A DNA stretch of 64,000 bases from Brucella rhizosphaerae. Lineage in GTDB: Bacteria > Pseudomonadota > Alphaproteobacteria > Rhizobiales > Rhizobiaceae. The stretch lies in contig NZ_NNRK01000026.1 in NCBI RefSeq assembly GCF_002252475.1, positions 124,001 to 188,000 of the forward strand, in the 5' to 3' direction. The first letter of the stretch is position 1, and the number at the start of each line of letters is the position of its first letter. Shown here in pieces: positions 58,153-64,000 of this stretch. Under the pieces are notes generated by a model. The model worked only from the letters and a program-made list of their open reading frames with translations, ran no database searches and was not told where the DNA came from. A program made the translations under genes and the position numbers.

Positions 58153-61100
58153 ATGAGTGATACAGCAAGCATTGGCGCGGGCGAGGGCAAGTCGTCACCT
58201 CGTTTCGTTCATCTGCGGGTACATTCAGCCTATTCCTTGCTCGAAGGCGCGCTGCCTGTTGGCAAGGTCATCAAACAGGCGATTGCCGATGATGCACCGG
58301 CCATCGCGATAACTGACACCAACAATCTTTTTGGTGCATTGGAATTTGCGCAGAAAGCATCGAAAGATGGTTTGCAGCCAATCATTGGTTGCCAGCTGGA
58401 TATTGGTTTCGGTGACCACAACGATAATAGCCGCAGTGCCAATCGTCGGTTGGTACTTGATCTGGCACCTATCGTTCTGCTCGCTTCGACCGAAGAGGGC
58501 TATGCCAATATTGTACGGCTCGTCAGTCGTGCCTTCCTTGATACTCCGTCAGGTGATCCTGTTCATATTGATGCAAGCTGGCTGTCCGGCTTGTCCGACG
58601 ACATCATTGTGCTTTCGGGTGGACAACTCGGACCAATTGGACGGGCGTTTGCCGCAGATCGCCCCGACCGCGCGGAAACGCGTCTGGCGATTTTGAAAGA
58701 AACTTTTGGCAATCGGCTATATGTCGAACTGCAGCGTCAATCGGGTTATGATCGTGCGCTTGAAGCGAAAACAGTCGAACTTGCCTATGCGATGGATTTG
58801 CCGCTTGTGGCAACCAATGAGGCATTCTTCCTCAAGGCAGAGGATTTTGAGGCGCATGATGCGCTGCTCGCCATTGCTGAGGGACAAATCATTTCCAACG
58901 ATGATCGTCGCCGTCTGACGCCCGATCATCATCTCAAAAGCCGCGCAGAAATGGCGGCTCTGTTTGCAGACCTTCCGGAAGCTCTCGAAAACACGATTGA
59001 AATTGCCGAGCGTTGCAGCTGGTTCACGCAGACACGCCAACCTATTTTGCCGCGCTTTACCGGTGAGTCCGATGATCCGGAAGCAGGTATCGAGGCTGAA
59101 GCGGAAGAGCTGGCCCGACAGGCACGTGATGGCCTGAAGATGCGGTTGGAAACTGCCGGTCTTGCTGAGGGATATACGGAAGAACAATATGCCGAACGTC
59201 TCGATTACGAGATTGGCATTATCTCCCGTATGAAATTCCCGGGTTACTTTTTGATCGTTGCCGACTTTATCAAATGGGCGAAGTCGCACGGAATACCGGT
59301 AGGACCGGGCCGTGGTTCCGGTGCTGGTTCTCTGGTTGCATATGCGTTGACCATTACCGACGTCGATCCGTTGCGTTTCTCGCTACTGTTTGAGCGCTTC
59401 CTCAATCCTGACCGCGTATCGATGCCGGATTTCGATATCGACTTTTGTCAGGAGCGCCGTGAAGAAGTCATTCGCTATGTGCAGGAGAAGTATGGGCGCG
59501 ATCAGGTCGCACAGATCATAACCTTCGGAACGCTTCAGGCGCGAGCTGTGCTGCGCGACGTGGGCCGTGTTCTCGAAATGCCTTACGGGCAGGTGGATCG
59601 GCTTTGTAAGCTCGTGCCGCAAAATCCGGCCAATCCGGTTTCACTCGCACAGGCCATTGAGACAGAACCGAAGATCAATGAGGAGCGCGAGAAAGAACCT
59701 GTCGTGGGTCGCCTTCTCGATATGGCGCTTAAGCTTGAGGGGCTGTATCGCCACGCTTCCACACACGCCGCCGGTATCGTAATTGGTGATCGCCCGCTTT
59801 CCGAACTCGTACCGATGTATCGCGATCCGCGTTCGGACATGCCCGTTACGCAGTTCAACATGAAGTGGGTTGAGCAGGCCGGGCTGGTCAAGTTCGACTT
59901 TCTTGGCCTGAAAACGCTCACGGTATTGGAAACTGCAGTCAAACTCGTTGCGCGCAAGGGCATCGAGATCGATCTTACGCGTCTGCCGTTTGACGATGCG
60001 CCGACCTATGAAATGCTGTCGCGTGGCGAAACTGTTGGCGTGTTTCAGGTTGAAAGTGCGGGCATGCGTAAGGCGCTGCTCGGTATGCGCCCTGACCGGA
60101 TTGAGGATATTATTGCACTTGTGGCGCTTTATCGTCCGGGTCCGATGGAGAATATCCCGACCTATAATGCGCGCAAAAATGGTGAGGAGGAAATCGCCTC
60201 CATTCACCCCAAAATTGATGGCCTGATCAAGGAAACGCAAGGCGTTATCGTTTATCAGGAACAGGTGATGCAGATCGCGCAGGTGCTGTCGGGCTACTCG
60301 CTCGGTGAAGCTGATCTTCTGCGTCGCGCGATGGGTAAGAAGATCCGTCAGGAGATGGACAAGCAGCGCGTTCGTTTCGTTGATGGTGCGATTGAAGGCG
60401 GTGTCGACAAGGCGCAGGCGAATATGATCTTCGACCTGTTGGCTAAGTTCGCCGACTATGGCTTCAACAAGTCTCACGCCGCAGCTTATGCGATCGTGTC
60501 CTACCAGACCGCCTATATGAAGGCGCATTATCCGGTCGAATTTCTTGCTGCGTCGATGACCTACGATATGTCCAACGCAGACAAGCTCAACGATTTCCGC
60601 CGCGAGGCCAATCGTCTGGGTATTGATGTGGTGACACCTTCCGTCATGACCTCCTTCCGCCCGTTTGAAGTTGGCGAGAGAAAGATTTTCTATTCGCTGG
60701 CGGCGATCAAGGGCGTTGGCGAAGCGGCTGTGGACCACATCGTTAATGTGCGGGCCGAGAAGCCGTTTGAAAGCCTTGAAGATTTCTGCGAGCGCATTGA
60801 TCCGAAAATCGTCAATCGACGCGTGACAGAAAGCCTGATCAATGCTGGAGCGCTCGATTGCTTTGGGCGCGACCGTGCTGCAATGAGCGCTGGCATGGAT
60901 CGCATTATGGGCTTTGCGCAGCGCACGCAGGAAAATGCGGCCAGCGGCCAGTCGGATATTTTCGGCCTTTCGGGAGTACCAAAGGAACAATTGATCTTGC
61001 CACAGGCAGCTCCCTGGTTGCCGTCAGAAAAATTGCACCGTGAATTTCAGGCAGTGGGTTTTTATCTGTCCGCTCATCCGCTGGACGAATATCGTCAGGT

Positions 61101-61641
61101 TCTCGACCGGATGCGTGTTCAGAGCTGGGCCGATTTCTCGGCGGCTGTGAAGCGCGGTGCCAATGCCGGGCGTCTGGCCGGTACCGTGACGACACGTCAG
61201 GAACGCAAGACGCGCACCGGCAACAAGATGGGTATTGTGCAGCTATCTGATGCCAGCGGTCAGTTTGAAGCCGTGCTCTTCTCTGAGGGGCTCGCGCAGT
61301 ATCGCGATCTTCTGGAAAGCGGTCGATCGGTGGTGATCACGGTAGCTGCGGAAAACCGTCCAGAGGGTATTGGCCTGCGCATCCAGACAGTACAATCGCT
61401 GGAGGATGAGGCTTGCCGGATGCAGAAGGCGCTCCGGCTTTATCTGCGTTCTGCTGAAGCGGTGAAACACATCGTGCCACATTTCAATACGCGCGGCGAC
61501 GGTCAGGTAAGCCTTATCGTGATAAAGGAAGAAGGGCAGCGCGAAGTTGAGATCGAACTTCCGCACCGCTATCGTGTGAGCCCACAGATCGCCAGTGCTA
61601 TGAAGGCAATTCCCGGAGTCGTGGAAGTCGAGCTGATTTAG
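58153..61641 (+). CDS. dnaE: DNA polymerase III alpha subunit
   Basis: The replicative polymerase, 1162 residues, typical of DnaE1. It has a PHP domain at the N-terminus (HLRVHSAYSLLEGAL, TDTNNLFGALEFAQKA) and a polymerase core with GPGRGSGAGSLVAYALTITD and catalytic aspartates in MPDFDIDFCQERR near residue 427. A third aspartate-bearing segment, WVEQAGLVKFDFLGLKTL, lies near residue 575, followed by helix-hairpin-helix sequence (IKGVGEAAVDHIVNVR). An OB-fold follows near 1005-1045. It is not the shorter error-prone DnaE2. The start at 58153 follows GGGGAA. Confidence 0.96.
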   Translation: MSDTASIGAGEGKSSPRFVHLRVHSAYSLLEGALPVGKVIKQAIADDAPAIAITDTNNLFGALEFAQKASKDGLQPIIGCQLDIGFGDHNDNSRSANRRLVLDLAPIVLLASTEEGYANIVRLVSRAFLDTPSGDPVHIDASWLSGLSDDIIVLSGGQLGPIGRAFAADRPDRAETRLAILKETFGNRLYVELQRQSGYDRALEAKTVELAYAMDLPLVATNEAFFLKAEDFEAHDALLAIAEGQIISNDDRRRLTPDHHLKSRAEMAALFADLPEALENTIEIAERCSWFTQTRQPILPRFTGESDDPEAGIEAEAEELARQARDGLKMRLETAGLAEGYTEEQYAERLDYEIGIISRMKFPGYFLIVADFIKWAKSHGIPVGPGRGSGAGSLVAYALTITDVDPLRFSLLFERFLNPDRVSMPDFDIDFCQERREEVIRYVQEKYGRDQVAQIITFGTLQARAVLRDVGRVLEMPYGQVDRLCKLVPQNPANPVSLAQAIETEPKINEEREKEPVVGRLLDMALKLEGLYRHASTHAAGIVIGDRPLSELVPMYRDPRSDMPVTQFNMKWVEQAGLVKFDFLGLKTLTVLETAVKLVARKGIEIDLTRLPFDDAPTYEMLSRGETVGVFQVESAGMRKALLGMRPDRIEDIIALVALYRPGPMENIPTYNARKNGEEEIASIHPKIDGLIKETQGVIVYQEQVMQIAQVLSGYSLGEADLLRRAMGKKIRQEMDKQRVRFVDGAIEGGVDKAQANMIFDLLAKFADYGFNKSHAAAYAIVSYQTAYMKAHYPVEFLAASMTYDMSNADKLNDFRREANRLGIDVVTPSVMTSFRPFEVGERKIFYSLAAIKGVGEAAVDHIVNVRAEKPFESLEDFCERIDPKIVNRRVTESLINAGALDCFGRDRAAMSAGMDRIMGFAQRTQENAASGQSDIFGLSGVPKEQLILPQAAPWLPSEKLHREFQAVGFYLSAHPLDEYRQVLDRMRVQSWADFSAAVKRGANAGRLAGTVTTRQERKTRTGNKMGIVQLSDASGQFEAVLFSEGLAQYRDLLESGRSVVITVAAENRPEGIGLRIQTVQSLEDEACRMQKALRLYLRSAEAVKHIVPHFNTRGDGQVSLIVIKEEGQREVEIELPHRYRVSPQIASAMKAIPGVVEVELI

Positions 61642-61740
61642 AGCACTCCCGAAAAGCGGGAACCGGCTTTCGGAAAATATGTGCGTAAAAACAAAAAAAT
61701 AGAGAATTTCTGTTGATTCAACTTAATCAAGAAATGCTCC
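61641..61740. repeat. Complete dispersed palindromic (RIME-like) element
   Basis: Begins at the dnaE stop: GAGCACTCCCGAAAAGCGGG, AACCGGCTTTCGG, then GTGCGTAAAAACAAAAAAAT, AGAGAATTTCTG and TTGATT-CAACTT-AATCAA-GAAAT. The last part is a nested hairpin. This is the fullest copy in the window and defines the two parts used to find the others. Confidence 0.7.
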
Positions 61741-61782
61741 AGAGCTCCGTTCTTATTAAATTTGCTCAGCGCTTTAAATAAG

Positions 61783-61812
61783 AAGTCGGCCAATTATCCT
61801 TGACCGACTTTT
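61783..61812. terminator. Bidirectional terminator between dnaE and the LLM oxidoreductase
   Basis: AAGTCGG and CCGACTT, with inner CAA/TTG, around TTATCC; the plus strand continues TTTTCTTC. It lies just before the convergent oxidoreductase stop at 61815 and can end both transcripts. Confidence 0.75.
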
Positions 61813-61814
61813 CT

Positions 61815-62861
61815 TCATGCAGATGCATTCAGGTTCAATGCTTTGCGAACCTCCGGTGCAACTTTGGTGCCGAACAACTCTATCGATTTCATTGTATGTT
61901 TATGAGACAGATTGCCCAGGGCTGTCTGCAGCAAGAAACGATCATGTTTGAAATAGCTGTGCTGGCTTAGGATCTTGTCGATCACCTGCTGTGGGCTACC
62001 GACGAGCAATGAGCCACGTGGCTGGCACATGGCGTCAAACTGTTCTCTTGTGGTTGGTGGCCAGTTGCGCTCGCGCCCCAACTTGCTCATCACATAGGAA
62101 TAAGAGCCATAAAACTCATCGCCAGCTTGTTGAGAGTTTTCAGCAATATAGCCGTGCGAGTTGATTCCAACTTTGAGCGTTTCAGGCGCATGACCGGCCT
62201 TGATACCAGCCTCGCGATAGAAATCGGTCAGCTGTGAAAAGCGTTCCGGGTATCCGCCAATAATGGCAATAGCCAATGGTAAGCCAAGAAGCGCCGCACG
62301 ACCCACAGAGGCAGGCGTACCCCCAACCGCGAGCCATACTGGCAGCGAACCTGGCAAGGCACGCGGATAGACACCGCGTCCATCGATTGCAGCACGTGTG
62401 GTCCCAGTCCAGTTAACGCGTTCATTTTCCCGGATAGTGAGAAGAAGATCGAGTTTTTCTGCAAAAAGCGTGTCGTAATCGTCGAGATTATACCCGAATA
62501 ACGGGAAGGATTCGATAAACGACCCGCGTCCGGCCATGATTTCAGCCCGACCATTGGAGATGAGATCGAGCGTCGAAAATTGCTGATAAACGCGCACAGG
62601 ATCGTCGGACGAAAGCACTGTGACGGCACTGGTCAGCTTGATGTTTTTGGTGCGCGATGCGGCTGCCGCTAACACGATAGGCGGCGCAGAAACGGCATAG
62701 TCTGGACGATGATGCTCACCCACGCCAAACACATCGAGCCCGACCTGATCGGCGAGCTCAATTTCTTCAATAAGGTTGTTGAGCCGTTGTTGAGGCAAAA
62801 GGGGGCGATTGGTTTCGGGATCGGGCCCGATATCGCCGAATGTATAAATACCGAGTTCCAT
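61815..62861 (-). CDS. LLM-class flavin-dependent oxidoreductase
   Basis: A 348-residue luciferase-like monooxygenase-fold protein. Landmarks are [20 protein letters not shown] near residues 45-65, the [20 protein letters not shown] strand-helix, [22 protein letters not shown] and [20 protein letters not shown]. It would use reduced FMN on an unknown substrate. It is a single gene on the minus strand. About 54 bases upstream of the start lies a 17-base motif repeated before the next oxidoreductase, so the two may share a regulator. Confidence 0.85.
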   Translation of the reverse strand: MELGIYTFGDIGPDPETNRPLLPQQRLNNLIEEIELADQVGLDVFGVGEHHRPDYAVSAPPIVLAAAASRTKNIKLTSAVTVLSSDDPVRVYQQFSTLDLISNGRAEIMAGRGSFIESFPLFGYNLDDYDTLFAEKLDLLLTIRENERVNWTGTTRAAIDGRGVYPRALPGSLPVWLAVGGTPASVGRAALLGLPLAIAIIGGYPERFSQLTDFYREAGIKAGHAPETLKVGINSHGYIAENSQQAGDEFYGSYSYVMSKLGRERNWPPTTREQFDAMCQPRGSLLVGSPQQVIDKILSQHSYFKHDRFLLQTALGNLSHKHTMKSIELFGTKVAPEVRKALNLNASA

Positions 62862-62889
62862 GGCGTTCCATCAATCTGTTGGCGGTTGC

Positions 62890-62957
62890 AACCTAGTTAA
62901 GATGCTTCATGCTGCTTGTTAAGAACGCACTCAAAGGTGATTGGGTTACTTCGAGGA
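62890..62957. promoter_or_regulatory. Shared promoter motif, copy 1
   Basis: AACCTAGTT (62890-62898), CTTGTTAAGAACGCACT (62915-62931) and TGATTGGGTTAC line up in the same order and nearly the same spacing with copy 2 at 63793-63860. The 17-base block differs in one position. It is upstream of the LLM oxidoreductase. Confidence 0.5.
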
Positions 62958-63019
62958 AACTGGCGGTTGCCTGCCCGATACTGGAACATGATCGGACAGG
63001 AGTGGAACGATGCTGGATA

Positions 63020-63083
63020 AAATATAGGTAAAAACAGTTAGATAGAGCGGTTCCAATAATTTAATCTGAACTGGAACCGCTCT
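63020..63083. repeat. Dispersed palindromic (RIME-like) element, possibly used as terminator
   Basis: The core ATATAGGTAAAAACAGTTAG with ATAGAGC is followed by a perfect inverted repeat, AGAGCGGTTCCA (63044-63055) and TGGAACCGCTCT (63072-63083). The hairpin ends nine bases from the stop of the minus-strand NAD(P)-binding protein gene. Confidence 0.65.
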
Positions 63084-63091
63084 GAATGAAC

Positions 63092-63733
63092 TTAGTATGC
63101 TGCGGTGAAACGCTTGCGAATATGCCTGGCTTGTTCCGCTTCATCTACGATTGCGACGGCCAGATCTTCGACCGAGATTTTGCTTTCGCCCTTGTCGTCA
63201 AACACAGGCTCGTCGGCACCAAGACGATATTTGCCCGTACGTTCGCCGGGCTGAAGAATGATTGCAGGAGAAACGAAGGTCCAATCCAGATCCTTTTCAT
63301 CGCGCAACTCATTCAATGCCTGGCGTGCGCCAAGCGCGCCTTCTTTCCATTCCGCCGGAAATTCAGGCGAATCCACAAGCTGCTGGCCATTGATCTCAAG
63401 GCTACCTGCGCCGCCAACCGCGATCAGACGCTTAACGCCCGCCTTTTTGGCAGCTTCATTGATGGAACGGCTGCCGTTGATGTGGTTCTCGCGAATATTG
63501 GCGTCTGCCCAGCCGGGATTGAACGCAGAAATGATAATGTCGCTGCCTGCAATCTGCTTTGCGAGCGCATCAGTGTCGAACACATCCGTCTTCACAGCAG
63601 TCACATTATCGAGTTTCGCAACCTTATCCGTATTGCGGACAAGAGCGGTTACGCTATGGCCGCGCGATGCGGCTTCCTTGAGGACGGCAGCGCCAACAAA
63701 CCCAGTAGCGCCGATCAGTGCGATTTTAGCCAT
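63092..63733 (-). CDS. NAD(P)-binding oxidoreductase / epimerase-like protein (NmrA type)
   Basis: A 213-residue atypical short-chain dehydrogenase. The dinucleotide loop is ALIGATGFVGAAVLKEAASR at the N-terminus. TALVRNTDK is the NADP-type segment, and SIINEAAKKAGVKRLIAVGG-like sequence (read SINEAAKKAGVKRLIAVGG) is typical of NAD(P)H-binding proteins of the NmrA/YwnB group. Substrate unknown; some members sense redox state. The divergent gap to the next start carries copy 2 of the shared motif. Confidence 0.83.
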   Translation of the reverse strand: MAKIALIGATGFVGAAVLKEAASRGHSVTALVRNTDKVAKLDNVTAVKTDVFDTDALAKQIAGSDIIISAFNPGWADANIRENHINGSRSINEAAKKAGVKRLIAVGGAGSLEINGQQLVDSPEFPAEWKEGALGARQALNELRDEKDLDWTFVSPAIILQPGERTGKYRLGADEPVFDDKGESKISVEDLAVAIVDEAEQARHIRKRFTAAY

Positions 63734-63792
63734 GATATTTTCCTTTCAGTTCCAACTTCAGAAGTGATATTTAATAATCAGGTTCTTTATGG

Positions 63793-63860
63793 TAACTAGG
63801 TAGCCGATACGCAAAGCCTTGTGAAGAACGCACTTTTTCATGATCAGGGTACATGGAAGT
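63793..63860. promoter_or_regulatory. Shared promoter motif, copy 2
   Basis: TAACTAGGT (63793-63801), CTTGTGAAGAACGCACT (63818-63834) and TGATCAGGGTAC repeat the order of copy 1. It lies in the divergent region between the NAD(P)-binding protein (start 63733) and the partial gene (start 63927). Confidence 0.5.
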
Positions 63861-63926
63861 AACTGCGTCGACGACAAGTGCGCTCATTTGAGAATGAAAC
63901 TTTGCAAGCTTGCCCAAGGAGACAGC

Positions 63927-64000
63927 ATGACAATCACTACCCGACCCGATGCCAAAACACCATTATTGTCGTCGACGGCTGCTTTCCAGTCTGACCCACA
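63927..64000 (+). CDS. Start of an unidentified gene (partial at right edge)
   Basis: An ATG with AAGGAGA six bases upstream opens a frame, MTITTRPDAKTPLLSSTAAF and a few further residues, that is still open at the end of the window. Twenty-four codons are too few for a family call. Being divergent from a small oxidoreductase gene, it could be the regulator of the pair (HxlR-type regulators are often so placed) or a transporter. That is only a guess from position. Confidence 0.6.
   Translation, partial: MTITTRPDAKTPLLSSTAAFQSDP

Noticed and set aside
59641-60990. 449-residue minus-strand ORF across dnaE
   Set aside because: Shadow of the polymerase coding strand; composition typical of antisense frames (His/Arg/Asn-rich).

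Overview
The window reads as chromosomal DNA of an alphaproteobacterium of the Brucella/Ochrobactrum group (Hyphomicrobiales). This rests on gene content and order: a 14-gene nuo operon followed by birA, rnj, a methylmalonyl-CoA epimerase, a DUF1467 gene, proS, lolCD and dnaE; rplM-rpsI near argC and speB; a long rhizobial-type NuoE; an alphaproteobacterial GAAC-N7-GAAC SOS box; and small dispersed palindromic elements typical of this order. This is recognition from memory, not a database search. No prophage, insertion sequence or CRISPR array is visible.

Layout. 1-2.4 kb: the N-terminal part of an AraC-type regulator (cut by the left edge), a divergent DUF2000 gene, a MarC-family membrane protein and a YnfA-type membrane protein. 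2.4-10.7 kb: an exopolysaccharide cluster with an O-antigen-ligase/polymerase-like protein, an undecaprenyl-phosphate sugar transferase, a GT4 glycosyltransferase, a small export lipoprotein, a divergent Wzz/Wzc-like protein whose kinase domain looks dead, and a GNAT-fold protein. 10.7-20.4 kb: housekeeping genes (DUF2842, heme A synthase, APH-type kinase, argC, speB, a frameshifted monooxygenase-like pseudogene, a class C acid phosphatase, rpsI-rplM, a thioesterase, a CoA-binding protein, metY and a cupin).

20.4-31.7 kb: a coherent catabolic operon on the minus strand: substrate-binding protein, double ATPase, two permeases, DUF4432 mutarotase-like protein, deoK-like kinase, deoC aldolase and a tandem aldehyde dehydrogenase, with a divergent DeoR regulator. 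Together they would import a pentose (most likely deoxyribose), phosphorylate it, cleave it to glyceraldehyde-3-phosphate and acetaldehyde, and oxidise the acetaldehyde. A large palindrome lies between operon and regulator. 31.7-34.1 kb: a DUF2809 protein, tRNA-Val and tRNA-Asp, and a gene-poor stretch that may hold a 31-residue membrane peptide.

34.1-49.7 kb: nuoA-N (respiratory complex I) with a GFA-family gene between nuoC and nuoD. 49.7-61.6 kb: birA, RNase J, epimerase, DUF1467, proS, lolC, lolD and dnaE. 61.6-64 kb: two oxidoreductases and the start of a further gene, with a repeated promoter motif.

The least expected element is just upstream of dnaE: a textbook alphaproteobacterial SOS box beside a promoter-like -35, followed by a well-positioned ribosome-binding site and an ORF for a 28-residue single-pass membrane peptide. 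In size, topology and apparent control it resembles Caulobacter SidA, an SOS-induced division inhibitor. A second unlisted element is a probable ~150-nt small RNA on the minus strand upstream of proS. Both are inferred from sequence alone.
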